DNA from: Trichormus_B sp936914905
Lineage (GTDB): Bacteria; Cyanobacteriota; Cyanobacteriia; Cyanobacteriales; Nostocaceae
Assembly (NCBI RefSeq): GCF_039871975.1
Contig: NZ_JBDPLL010000001.1
Length of the DNA stretch: 64,000 bases
Strand: one strand, 5' to 3'
The position numbers were made by a program, and so were the translations under genes. The notes beneath the pieces were generated by a model. The model saw only the letters and a program-made list of their open reading frames with translations, had not been told where the DNA came from and did no database searches. Below, piece after piece: positions 18,869-27,701 of the stretch (its first letter is position 1; every line of letters begins with the position of its first letter).

Positions 18869-19364
18869 GATTAAATAATCTGTAACTGTGGTTTAGGGGT
18901 CTAATTCTATTGGGGTCAGAATTCATCAAAAACAATCTTCAGATTTGATTTGAAGTCAAGAGGCACTTTTTAGCCGATTTGATAGGTGTTATAGAGAATG
19001 GTAGTCAAGAGTTTGAGTCCAGTTTGGGTGGTTGCTGTTACCATGAGGACTTTTAGAGTCTGGACACTCTTAAAAATCAGCCCCTGACACAGGGGAGAAA
19101 TATGAGGAAAGAAATAATGCCCAATGGGATTGTACTTGGAGGTGTAGGGGGGATAATGAGGGATAGGAATTTCCATGGCCAGTTCATTAACTAAGGCCTN
19201 NNNNNNNNNNNNNNNNNNNNNNNNNNNNNNNNNNNNNNNNNNNNNNNNNNNNNNNNNNNNNNNNNNNNNNNNNNNNNNNNNNNNNNNNNNNNNNNNNNNC
19301 ATCTATCCTTCTAGTGTATAGATATTATTGGCACTATTACACCTTATTTAATCCACTTTCTTTA
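18859..19364 (-). mobile_element. ISAzo13-like element, copy 1 (contains assembly gap)
   Basis: Ends are AGGATAGTGGATTAAATAA (left) and TTATTTAATCCACTTTCTTTA (right). The minus strand encodes the transposase C-terminus: EIPIPHYPPYTSKYNPIGHYFFP block, then ISPLCQGLIFKSVQTLK and GLKLLTTILYNTYQIG, which is the ISAzo13 tail after the last catalytic Glu region. Most of the element is hidden by the N run 19200-19299. It interrupts topA on one side and the PIN gene of the ATPase/DUF4325/PIN operon on the other. Confidence 0.75.
19200..19299. other. assembly gap (100 N)
   Basis: The run of unknown bases is exactly 100 long, as is the one at 37850-37949. This suggests a conventional gap placeholder; true length unknown. 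Confidence 0.95.
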
Positions 19365-19828
19365 GCATCAACCGCTTGAGTCTGAAAATGCTTGAGGGCT
19401 GCATCAGTAGTAGCATCATCTACTGTTAGATCAATAGGAATTGCGATCGCTTTCACCTGCTGCCAAGCTAACTTAACTTCAGTAACTACATTAGCTCGTT
19501 CTGCTAGATAGTTATGAAGGTATTCCTTGATTGGTAAATATCCATTAGATTTGATCTAAATCTTATATTCAGTTTTCTCAAAAATATGAGCAAGTTCAGC
19601 TAAAGTTAGTCCTTAATAAGTTAAGGTAGCTTCATTTAACAGAGCTAGATTAAGATAGTTAGAGTAATTTCTAATTTTTTTGAGTTGATCAGGTTTAGCA
19701 TTAAATCCAGGGTTGGTATAAGTTTGCTAAAACCATATGTTAGTTTCTACAAAGAAAATATCGCTTTTCTGTGGATTATCATTTATAATGTCTATTACAT
19801 CAGCTTGAATTGTGATATTAATCGCCAT
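19365..19828 (-). pseudogene. PIN-like domain protein, third gene of ATPase operon
   Basis: From ATG 19828 the minus strand reads MAINITIQADVIDIINDN, KSDIFFVETNIWF, stop, QTYTNPGFNAKPDQLKK, YLNLALLNEATLTY, stop, GLTLAELAHIFEKTEYKI, and NYLAERANVVTEVKLAWQQV to the IS boundary. The 'hhh(D/E)TN.W' start and the later LAELAH block fit a PIN-type RNase; here the first Asp is Glu. It starts 3 bases after the DUF4325 stop. Several stops plus truncation by the ISAzo13-like element make it non-functional. Confidence 0.55.
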
Positions 19829-19831
19829 ATA

Positions 19832-20176
19832 TCAAATACTTCCAGCCATATCTGTAATTACAGTATCCACAGCAGTAGGATATTTTTCATCAGAATAATA
19901 TCGTTTAGCATTAGCCATCACATGATTGATAACATCCCAGCCATCATCTCTAAGAGAAACTAATTCAAGTAATTGATTCAACCTTTCTGCTGGAATATCT
20001 TTTAACAATTGACAAAATGCAAAATTCATAAATGGATATGCAAAAGCTTTAACTCCTCTAAAATCTATCTTCACCGATTCACCAGTCAGCAAACAGGGAT
20101 GAATCTGATCATATAACTTTTGTCCACCCTCAGCAGTGATAGCATACTTAGCAAGTATATCATAAACTTTATACAT
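19832..20176 (-). CDS. DUF4325 (STAS-like) protein
   Basis: The 114-residue frame is open. It has the DUF4325 pattern: KVYDILAKYAITAEGGQKLY, then VKIDFRGVKAFAYPFMNFAF (beta-strand plus 'F.N' region) and LLKDIPAERLNQLLEL. The Shine-Dalgarno is strong (reverse complement GAAGGAGACAAGGAGACC before the ATG at 20176). It is the middle gene of a three-gene operon with a GHKL ATPase upstream (stop 20198) and a PIN gene 3 bases downstream. DUF4325 resembles STAS anti-anti-sigma folds, so partner binding to the ATPase is an inference. It is intact although both neighbours are broken. Confidence 0.75.
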   Translation of the reverse strand: MYKVYDILAKYAITAEGGQKLYDQIHPCLLTGESVKIDFRGVKAFAYPFMNFAFCQLLKDIPAERLNQLLELVSLRDDGWDVINHVMANAKRYYSDEKYPTAVDTVITDMAGSI

Positions 20177-20197
20177 GGTCTCCTTGTCTCCTTCTCT

Positions 20198-21126
20198 CTA
20201 GAGCTTCAGTTTCTTGAGTTTAGGAACTTCAGAAGCTAAATAGTAGTCTCTTTCATCACATTGAAAGGCTATATTAACTAGCGTTCACGATAAAACATTC
20301 GTAAAATTAGTACGAATGTTTTGATGTTCAACTCCATTATCCCATATCTTGACATAGCTGCCATTACTAAAAATCATCAGGTTTCCATGATTTTTTTGAC
20401 AAATTCTTGTAGTATGTGTAAACCTTCACCCTGTCGGACATCTTGCTGCTTGGTGCTATTTACCGACTCAAATGCCAACTTTAAAGCCTTACTAGCCGTC
20501 ATTCCTACATTTTTGGGTAAGGTACGAACAATATTAGGGATACCAATACCAAAGTCAACTACCGTTAACTGAAGAGTACCTGACTCAGGATAACGTTGTC
20601 CGCAGCTAATTACCCAGATTGGAGAATGGCTATGTTCAAAGGCGTTGAAATATGTCTCAACTACTTTCCCTGTGATCGTATTCTGTAATCCAGGACTGAT
20701 ATTAACCCAACCTTTGCCAAGCCATTTATCTACCAAGTAATCAGCTATAGCTATGGGGTCATGTTGGAGATCTCTTCGATAAGGTACTGAATTACCATCC
20801 CAAGGTTTCCTGTCATAGCCAAATTCATACAGGAATCGATTCTGAGCCAAATTCATACGAATTTTTTCATCGACAAGTGTATTCCAGTCAAAAGTCACAT
20901 GACCACCACGGGATTCAAATAAGCGAACTATTCCCCCTAAAAAGGTAACTCCAATATGTCCTAGAAATTTGCAATGTTGAACATCAACCTTAACTTTTAA
21001 GCAACCTTCAGCGAATTGCAAGATATCATACCAGTCTTTCAGAAGTATCTCTACATGATGGGGATAGTCTCTTATGGTATCTACATAGAGAACTGGTGGT
21101 TCATTTTTGGTACTTACTAATGACAA
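20198..21126 (-). pseudogene. GHKL-type ATP-binding protein with STAS-like N-terminus, frameshifted
   Basis: Open from ATG 21126 for about 249 codons. It has a STAS-like first half (LKVKVDVQHCKFLGHIGVTF, GGIVRLFESRGGHVTFDW) and a histidine-kinase-type ATPase second half with the N-box region VVETYFNAFEHSHS, the G1 box VVDFGIGIPN and the G2-like DVRQGEGLHILQEFV. After HILQEFVKK a one-base deletion in a poly-A tract (near 20395) ends the frame with a TGA. The +1 frame continues the protein (NHGNLMIFSNGSYVKIWDNG), hits another TGA after TNFTNVLS, and ends KLKKLKL at 20198. There is no His-phosphorylation domain, so it is an anti-sigma/MORC-like ATPase and not a sensor kinase. It is the first gene of the operon with DUF4325 and PIN. 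Confidence 0.75.
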
Positions 21127-21265
21127 AATAACTCGAAATAATTATGATTCTCTAGAATTTTGACTATTAGATGTCAATAATACTAGATTTCATCACCTCA
21201 TTGATTATCACTATCTGGAATAGTATATTTTTTAGTTTTCTATAAAGGAATATTGAGCTTATCTC

Positions 21266-21890
21266 CTAATTCCATTTTCTCACCTGTTTATGCACCACAG
21301 CTAAATACCACATATAATCATCAACTTTGTAATTATCGGTGGCTTTCACAATATACTCTTGTGCTAACTCCAAATTACACTCGCTTTCATAATATAAACC
21401 AAAATAAAGATGACTGTAGAAGTTAGCTTTTAAGCCTTCTGATTTACCAATATTTAAAACATCATTATATGTACAAATTACATAGAACAAATCATATACA
21501 AACCGCATGATTTTCCGATGATCATTTCTTACAGGTAGCAAAGAATTACGCGCTTCTGTTACACCAGCCAGATAACCGCGAAATACAAAGATATTGCTAA
21601 ACTGTTTCTTCCACATATTGAGTACTTAACGTTAAATCTATTTCAAACTGTTTAGCACCTTCAGCAAATTTTACTGCATAATTATAAGATAAACCACGTT
21701 GCCAAAGATAGGGTGTTAGTCTAACATCTAACTTTTCTGTGGTATCAATATCTGCAATTGATTCTTGAGTTTTCGCTAATTTAAAATAAACTATTACCCG
21801 ACGAATGTAAGCATTAGGGTTATTTGGTTTCTTACGAATAGTTTCGTTCCAGCGTTGGAGTTGATTTTCTAAAGAATTGGTAAAAAACAT
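21266..21890 (-). pseudogene. TPR-repeat protein, frameshifted
   Basis: Two overlapping frames (21890-21597 and 21616-21266) together encode helical repeats: LENQLQRWNETIRKKPNNPN and AYIRRVIVYFKLAKTQESIA, then YLAGVTEARNSLLP and LYFGLYYESECNLELAQEY. The spacing of small and aromatic residues is TPR-like. The frame break lies near 21605-21616. Binding partners are unknown; family assignment beyond TPR is not possible. Confidence 0.6.
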
Positions 21891-21911
21891 AAATTATTTT
21901 AGGGAAAATAT

Positions 21912-22052
21912 GTAAGAATTCAGGAGTCAGGAGTCAGAATGTTTGAGAAATTGGTTAGTTATCAAATAAGTATTTCTGCCGTTAGCCTGAAAAGGCTGAC
22001 TGCTGATGGCTGTTCACGTAGCGTGCCGTTAGGCATTAGCTGAATACTTACC
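21912..22052. repeat. dispersed inverted-end repeat, family B, copy 2
   Basis: It begins GTAAGAATTCAGGAGTCAGG, contains TTCACGTAGCGTGCCGTTAGG and ends CTGAATACTTACC. Same family as 13230, 24201 and 29481. Confidence 0.8.
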
Positions 22053-22130
22053 AAAATTTTTAATACAGGGTTTAAGAATTCAAAATTTTGAATTTTCTTA
22101 TTCTCTATTCCCTTAACAAATAATCAAAAA

Positions 22131-22292
22131 TTACTGACTCAATTTAGCATAAAAAGCAACACGAAAACCCTGATTGAAATCTCTGCTAACAGCCGGATAA
22201 TTGACGGGATATGCTGAACGGTAATAGACTGGAGGGTAAGACCAAGAACCACCGCACAATATACGATCAGGGTGATTATCAGTACCACTCAT
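22131..22292 (-). pseudogene. formylglycine-generating (SUMF1) domain, C-terminal fragment
   Basis: The frame from 22292 reads MSGTDNHPDRILCGGSWSYP, VYYRSAYPVN and DFNQGFRVAFYAKLSQ. The 'GGSW....CRSAYR......GFRV' pattern is the C-terminal signature of FGE-sulfatase/EgtB-type domains. Here the usual Cys-Arg is Tyr-Arg. Only about 53 codons remain of a domain of about 220, with no visible N-terminal portion. Confidence 0.6.
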
Positions 22293-22313
22293 GTGAGTTT
22301 ATTCACTAAAACT

Positions 22314-23030
22314 TCATAAGTTTTCTACATCAATTCCCTGAGCTTGCAATTTTGCTAATAATTCTTGATACTACTTTCGTTCCTGTTCTAATTGCAAAAG
22401 TGCTGTTTCTTCTTCCTGATGTTCTTGTTCAGGACGTTGATATTCTTGTCCAGCAGGTTGATCAAGTTCCACAGATGTGAGAAACTTCCTACCATCAGGA
22501 TAATAAATTTCTAAAGTATCGGTAGTTAGTTGAAGCCGGATACCCAAGCGTGGACTTACCCAAGCATTGATTTCTTCAATAGCTGCAAAAGAATCTTGAC
22601 AAGGCGAAAAACCAGAGAATTCTAATGTATCTGGGTCATAAACGTAATATTCATCTACTCCATAACGTTGATAAAATAGTGATTTATTAATCATCTCTTG
22701 AGTTCGGTTTCTAGGTGATAGTATTTCAAATACTACCTGTGGAGAAATATTATTTTCTTGCCATTGCTTATAAGAATCTCTATCGCCTTTTGGTCTGCCA
22801 AAGATAACCATCACATCAGGTGCTTAAAGAGTTTTCACACTTCCTTCAACCGGATACCATAAAATATTTCCACCGATAACAAAATCATCCCGTGATACAA
22901 ATAAGATTTCTAAATTTTCTTTAAAAGTGACAATCCGGCGAAATTGTTTAGTATTATCTCCCATAGGTTGTCAGTCGCAGTCAGGGTAGATGATGTCTGC
23001 TGTGGTTTGGGGAATGAGTTGGTGTACCAT
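22314..23030 (-). pseudogene. Uma2-family (DUF820) endonuclease-like protein
   Basis: Starting at ATG 23030 the minus strand reads MVHQLIPQTTADIIYPDCD, stop, QPMGDNTKQFRRIVTFKEN, LFVSRDDFVIGGNILWYPVE, a stop before APDVMVIFGRPKGDRDSYKQ, and VVFEILSPRNRTQEM. The P-D-V and V-x-E-I-L-S motifs are the PD-(D/E)xK catalytic features of Uma2. The C-terminus is a Gln/Glu-rich coiled tail ending KLQAQGIDVENL at 22314. Three stops inactivate it. These genes are hugely expanded in cyanobacteria, and their role is unknown. Confidence 0.85.
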
Positions 23031-23134
23031 AGCTATACCTCCAATTCTCGGGAGTTGCGCTTATAGTCTTAGTTTAAAGGTGGGAATGTTAAAATAGGAA
23101 AATCTACTAAACTTTTTGATAACTAGATATACAT

Positions 23135-23258
23135 TAGGACTTAGGCAAGTGTCATATTCAAGTCTCTTGTAAGGTGCATCAGATCTAGAAAATCTGTGAG
23201 TACTATCCAATTTATAGGTCTGACTCACAGTAATAATATGCCAGTTGGGTAAGTCCTG
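23135..23258. repeat. MITE-like element with TACAT flanks
   Basis: Inverted ends read TAGGACTTAGGCAAGTG and the reverse complement of the other end, CAGGACTTACCCAACTGG. The 5-base word TACAT occurs immediately outside both ends (23130-23134 and 23259-23263), as a target-site duplication would. A fragment with the same end (CAGGACTTACCCAAG) lies near 34508. Confidence 0.6.
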
Positions 23259-23263
23259 TACAT

Positions 23264-23482
23264 GACTAAACATAAAATGCTTAAAAAATTGATTTTCAAC
23301 TTTTTTAATAAATCGAGGTTCAGCATATTCTTTTTTGAGAGTTGAGTCTCAACGACTTTTATAACATCTTTATTAGTTTACTTAATTTATAACTCTTCAG
23401 TGTTACTATCCACTTGATAGAAGCAATTACTTAAAAAATCCGTTATTTTAAATAAAGTTGCTTAAAAACTAGGAAAAATCCA
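23264..23482. other. region upstream of the rhomboid gene
   Basis: AT-rich with no recognisable gene. It presumably holds the rhomboid promoter, but I see no clear -35/-10 pair. Confidence 0.35.
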
Positions 23483-24181
23483 GTGGTTCCCCTGAAAGAC
23501 AAAAATCCTACAGAAATTACGCCTTATGTAACTTATGGGCTAATTATTACCAATATCCTCGCTTTTCTCTATGAAGCGAGTCTTCCTCCTCAAGCATTAA
23601 ATGGGTTTTTACATCTAGCTGCTGTAGTCCCCAGAGAACTTTCTTTAAGCTTTGCAGGTATTCCTATATATCAGCCCATTCCAGAATGGGCAACTTTAAT
23701 TACAGCCCAATTTCTTCACGGTGGTTTTCTGCACTTAGCTGGCAATATGTTGTTTCTCTGGGTTTTCGGTAATAATGTAGAAGATAAATTAGGTCATTTT
23801 AAATATCTAGTTTTCTATTTATCTTGCGGTGTTTTAGCATCATTAACCCAATGGTATTTTGCTCAATATTCCAATCTTCCTTCTTTAGGTGCAAGCGGAG
23901 CAATAGCGGGTGTAATGGGCGCATACATTCTCCGGTTTCCCGAAGCTGAAATTCTCACTGTACTTCCTTTGGGGATTTTCTTTCCTACTTTCCGTGTACC
24001 CGCATATTTCTTTTTAGGATTTTGGTTTCTCCAACAAGCCTTTTACGGAATTGCTAGTTTAGAAGCACCTATTAATATAGGTATGGAAGGTGGTGGTATT
24101 GCTTACTGGGCTCATGCAGGTGGTTTTATTTTTGGGGCAATTCTTGGCCCTTTGTTGGGTTTGTTTAACGATAAATCTTAG
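23483..24181 (+). CDS. rhomboid-family intramembrane serine protease
   Basis: The 232 residues have six or so membrane segments. The first is TYGLIITNILAFLYEAS; then comes the conserved loop-1 region and the HGGFLHLAGNMLFLWVFGNN block, the catalytic Ser in SLGASGAIAGVMGAY, and the catalytic His in the last helix (YWAHAGGFIFGAILG). Rhomboids cleave transmembrane substrates within the bilayer; the substrate is unknown. The start is GTG 23483 (VPLKDKNPTEITPYV), matching the usual N-terminus of the cyanobacterial family. The gene is intact and followed by a family B repeat. Confidence 0.92.
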   Translation: MVPLKDKNPTEITPYVTYGLIITNILAFLYEASLPPQALNGFLHLAAVVPRELSLSFAGIPIYQPIPEWATLITAQFLHGGFLHLAGNMLFLWVFGNNVEDKLGHFKYLVFYLSCGVLASLTQWYFAQYSNLPSLGASGAIAGVMGAYILRFPEAEILTVLPLGIFFPTFRVPAYFFLGFWFLQQAFYGIASLEAPINIGMEGGGIAYWAHAGGFIFGAILGPLLGLFNDKS

Positions 24182-24200
24182 AGGATGTCTGAGAACATAT

Positions 24201-24334
24201 GTAAGCATTCAGCTAATGCCTAACGGCAGGCTACGCGAACAGCAGTCAGCATTTATCAGGCTAACGCCAAAAATACCTATTTGATAATTAACAAATTTCT
24301 CAAACATTCTGACTCCTGACTCCTGAATTCTTAC
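24201..24334. repeat. dispersed inverted-end repeat, family B, copy 3 (inverted)
   Basis: It reads GTAAGCATTCAGCTAATGCC at the left and CTCCTGAATTCTTAC at the right, the reverse of the other three copies. It lies 20 bases after the rhomboid stop. Confidence 0.8.
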
Positions 24335-24424
24335 AAAGATATAGCGGGTGACAGAGTTGAAAATTCTGTAATATCTGTACTGTAGGTAGCATAGGCCATA
24401 TCTTATATTCACTACTACAAAAAC

Positions 24425-24444
24425 AAAGTCCACCTGTGTGGACT
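24425..24444. repeat. short hairpin (8-bp stem)
   Basis: AAGTCCAC-CTGT-GTGGACTT is a perfect 8-bp stem with a 4-base loop, a motif found repeatedly in Nostocales intergenic DNA. It could act as a weak terminator between convergent genes. Confidence 0.45.
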
Positions 24445-24643
24445 TATTAAAAATCAACGATTCCCAACCCATGTAAGTGGATTTACTTTTGGGAAACCGC
24501 TACGCTTTTTGTTTGTGTAGTTGCGGTTTATAAGCACCAGACGTTCTGATTTTTTGGTATCAAGCAACTTGATTTGTTTATTTTATAATTCCAAAATCTA
24601 TAATTCCCTCCCTGAATCCCCCTATCTTTGAAACTGAGGAGTG

Positions 24644-24991
24644 TTAACCTGAAATACTTTCAATTAGATGCCAATGTCGGCTCTGTTCAATCGTTTGCCT
24701 AACAAAATCAAATACTTGTCGGCAGTGATTGTTTAATTGAAGTGGGAGTGTTTCATTCTTAATCACAATACTCATTCGAGTTTCCGTTTCAGTAGCACTG
24801 GATTTATCTACTAACACCTCCACTGTAACTAATTGAGAGAAAGATACGTTACCCGGAATTTCACGAGCCATAATGTAGTCTGCTGTGTAGTATTGAACAT
24901 CTAAACCACAATCCTGTAGTAGTTCTATCAATAGTGCTTGCAGATGGTCGATGGGTACAGAAACGATAAACGAACAGGTATAGCGAGCCAT
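24644..24991 (-). CDS. conserved hypothetical protein
   Basis: 115 residues, soluble, with an alternating hydrophobic N-terminus (YTCSFIVSVPIDHLQALLIE) and a helical C-terminus (CRQVFDFVRQTIEQSRHW). The pattern suggests an alpha/beta fold resembling ligand-binding or START-like small domains, but I do not recognise it. The frame is intact between broken genes, which argues that it is kept by selection. ATG at 24991 without a clear Shine-Dalgarno. Confidence 0.65.
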   Translation of the reverse strand: MARYTCSFIVSVPIDHLQALLIELLQDCGLDVQYYTADYIMAREIPGNVSFSQLVTVEVLVDKSSATETETRMSIVIKNETLPLQLNNHCRQVFDFVRQTIEQSRHWHLIESISG

Positions 24992-25089
24992 AATAGCCCC
25001 AAACTTTGTAACACTTTGTCCATCCTATAATAGAATAAGCTTCAGTGAAGGAAAGTTATCTGCTCAGGATATGGAATAATGGTGGGTGC

Positions 25090-25203
25090 TTACATCACTG
25101 GTGCAGCTGTGACTACAAACCATAGTAAAATTGCTAAAATTAGTACGCCGACTTTAATGAGTAGGTAGGCGTTACTATTTGGGATGATAAGATTATATCT
25201 CAT
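25090..25203 (-). CDS. 37-residue single-pass membrane peptide
   Basis: The minus strand has a strong Shine-Dalgarno (GGAGGTGAAAGAAA) directly before ATG 25203. The peptide begins MRYNLIIPNSNAYLLIK and continues with a hydrophobic helix of about 17 residues (VGVLILAILLWFVVTAA), ending PVM at a TAA. The layout is a short cytoplasmic N-terminus plus one membrane helix, as in small photosystem or respiratory subunits. The identity is unknown. Its short length means a chance frame is possible, but the ribosome site and the helix together make a real gene likely. Confidence 0.6.
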   Translation of the reverse strand: MRYNLIIPNSNAYLLIKVGVLILAILLWFVVTAAPVM

Positions 25204-25552
25204 TTTCTTTCACCTCCATTTACTAATAGCTAATCACGTATTTGCGGTTGGAGTGAATTAATCAATGGAATTTCTATTTCTCTTTTATGATCGTCTAAAA
25301 ATAACTACAGAAAATGTTTAGTAAATTTTATGTAACATTTTGTAGATTTATTTAGAGCATATTGCAGGTTGCTCTATGTACCAAGGAAGAGTAAAAAAGC
25401 TATAATCAAGGGGGTGTTGGTGCTGACTGTTGAGTGCTGAATCTTATTTGCATCCTAACACCCAGCTTCAACAGATAAGTTTGTGATTTACTGAAGGTGG
25501 GCATTGCCCACCGTACCTTTGTCGAAAAGGTGCAAGATATCAGTAACAGTAT
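25204..25552. other. intergenic region without recognisable gene
   Basis: It holds AT-rich sequence and short repeat words (GTGCTGACTGTTGAGTGCTG). It likely contains the promoter of the small membrane peptide (minus strand). No RNA or coding frame is supported. Confidence 0.35.
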
Positions 25553-25909
25553 TTATGCGTCTGGTACGTCAATCAAAATATTGCCGTCTTCCACGCGCAC
25601 AGGGAAGACTGGTAGGGTTTTTTCTTGGGAAACCATTGACAGGAGTTTACCCACTCCAGGTGGCCAAGGACACCAGGTTTTTACTTCTCCAGTATTTAGG
25701 TCAAAAGCACTGCGGTGGAAAGAACAAACAATTGCTCCATCTTGGATTTTCCCAGCTTTTAGGGGTAATTTTAGGTGAGGGCAGTTATTTTCCACGGCAT
25801 AAAGCTGATTTTCGTAGTTTACCACCAAAATATTTTTGTTACCTACTTTCACTACTTGTTGCGCACCGGAGGCCAGTGCATTTTCTGCGAGAATTTTTGT
25901 CCAGGCCAT
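25553..25909 (-). CDS. Rieske [2Fe-2S] ferredoxin
   Basis: 118 residues with the full Rieske cluster signature: CPHLKLPLKAG (Cys-x-His) and, 16 residues on, CSFHRSAFDL (Cys-x2-His). The NNCPH...CSFH spacing is of ferredoxin type (soluble, no membrane anchor), as in electron carriers for non-haem oxygenases or nitrite-reductase small-subunit-like proteins. No oxygenase partner is adjacent, so its redox partner is unknown. Start MAWTKILAENALASGAQ at 25909 is preceded by AGGAGAA (reverse complement), a good ribosome site. Confidence 0.92.
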   Translation of the reverse strand: MAWTKILAENALASGAQQVVKVGNKNILVVNYENQLYAVENNCPHLKLPLKAGKIQDGAIVCSFHRSAFDLNTGEVKTWCPWPPGVGKLLSMVSQEKTLPVFPVRVEDGNILIDVPDA

Positions 25910-26015
25910 ACAGTTCTCCTTCTTTTACATATCTGTTCTCAGTTTCCCGCAATTTTGTCCTGTGCGATCGCTTATAGTCTGCTACCCGGATGTCTCTTGT
26001 TTATGATCGCTAGGG

Positions 26016-26146
26016 TAAGTAGGTAGACATAAATAAACATAACTACGTAACAAAATGTCAATTACTTGAAACCCTTGGGATTGCTTGATTCCGCTTTCCT
26101 CCATTCGCCATGACATAGTTATAAATTTTTCCGCCCACCTAACTTA
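26016..26146. repeat. MITE family C, copy 1
   Basis: It starts TAAGTAGGTAGACA and ends CCACCTAACTTA. It is matched in inverted orientation by 34645-34785, including internal ATTACTTGAAACCCTTGG versus CCTTTCAAGTAATT-type words. No coding capacity. Confidence 0.75.
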
Positions 26147-26220
26147 TCTTAAAAGAAACTCATAAATATTCTCATCCTTAAATCTCAACCATCTTATAGT
26201 CAATTAAGGAGAAAAGTATC

Positions 26221-27617
26221 TTGTCAGATTTAATGTACCAAGCACAACCACCACTAGAATTTATCCCTCCAGCATCTAACCCCTTACTATTAAGATTTGT
26301 ACATCTTTTTTTACCAAACTGGATCAGATGGAAAACTCCTATCAGTCCAATTGAAGCAGATGCAGATAATGTTGAAGTTTTAGCGGATCTATATCGTCAA
26401 TTTCAGGAAGGTAAGATTCGGCTTGATGTTAGCTTTCCGACATCCTCAAAGCGCTAATACCCTGTGTTTAGGTTATTTGTTTTCCCAACTTATACCAAAG
26501 GTAGCACAGGAGCAAAAAATAGACCTAAATAATCCAATTCATGTTCATTTTATTTATGACCGGGGTATTTTTATATGGGCTGGTAAACATATTGGTTAGA
26601 TCGCTTCTAATTTAGGTGGAACTCTTATCCAGCTGCGTAAGGCTGACTGGATGGGATTACGTTCAGCACTAGATTTGTATATTAGTGGCAAATTTCCAAT
26701 GGCTGCTGCACCTTCAGGTGCCACTAATGGTTTATCAGAAATTGTCAGTCCATTAGAACCTGGTATTGCACAAATGGGTTTTTGGTGTGCAGAAGATTTG
26801 CAAAAAGCAGGTAGGAACGAAGAGAATTTCATTGTCCCCGTCGGTCTTAAATATAGTTATATTAATGAACCTTCAGCTGCGTTGGCTAATTTGTCAGGTG
26901 AATTAGAAACGGCTAGTAGTTTGTCTGTTACCTTATATAATAATGCAACTTATTTTGAAGTTATTTATCCCCATAATTTGAGTTCATAAGAACATTTATT
27001 ATCGTTAATAGAGCAGTCTTACACAAAATTCTATTATCAAATAATAGCTGATAAAAAGATTGTCAACGTAAAAATTAAAGATAGATATGCAGCCTTAAAT
27101 TATCGGTTGGAAGCTGTAATGAGTGTAGCTTTATTCATTGCATAAGAATACTTCCATTTAGCATATAGAGGAAATTGAGATGATAAATGTAGACGAGTAT
27201 AAGAAACCAATTAGAATTACATATTTAGATAAGATATTAAGTATCTTAAATCATTATCACCAACTAGAAAAAGTTTAGGAGATCGCATTGCCGAATGAGG
27301 AAGAAGCATATTTTCGGATGTGGCACATGAGGTTAGTAGAAAGTTGCGTGGCTGTTTCTGGTATTTACATCCGTGAAAAACCAACCGTATAAAGATTTGC
27401 AGAAACTACCTTACTGTTATGGGATTTGGTCAATAAAATTAAAGGTAATAATCCTTTAAAACGTCCCCAATTGGGTAGGCAAAAAGTTCAGATTACTGTC
27501 GGTACACCAATATCTGGTTCAGAACGGTATCCAGCTTATAAAGGTAGTCGCGTTAGTGCCAGACAAGCAGTAGCTGAATTGACAAATAATTTGCGTACAA
27601 GTCTTAATTTGCCTTAG
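26221..27617 (+). pseudogene. PlsC-like 1-acyl-glycerol-3-phosphate acyltransferase homologue, decayed
   Basis: Pieces in three frames assemble a protein of about 460 residues known in cyanobacteria as a long PlsC-like acyltransferase. They include AQPPLEFIPPASNPLLLRFV at the N-terminus, IDLNNPIHVHFIYDRGIFIW, WMGLRSALDLYISGKFPMA, GLSEIVSPLEPGIAQMGFW, and a final VQITVGTPISGSERYPAYK. The start is TTG 26221 behind AAGGAG. At least seven stops or frame changes are visible, e.g. after PTSSKR (26457), after KHIG (26600), at LSS (26988), and in the 27120-27430 stretch. It would have acylated lysophosphatidate in membrane lipid synthesis; other PlsC copies must cover this. Confidence 0.8.
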
Positions 27618-27701
27618 AGATTGACACAAAGTACACAAAATTGTTAATTGAGTAATCGGTAAGGTGGGTAAGACCCACCCAGTTAGTTTAGCAATATTGT
27701 T

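Noticed and set aside
18970..19302. Open frame across the N run on the minus strand
   Set aside because: Most of its length is unknown bases; only the visible ISAzo13 transposase tail is supported.
23061..23273. Minus-strand frame of 70 codons
   Set aside because: It coincides almost exactly with the MITE at 23135-23258, so it is a by-product of the repeat.
25497..25977. Plus-strand frames over the Rieske gene
   Set aside because: The minus-strand Rieske cluster motifs are complete and explain this stretch; the plus frames are shadows.
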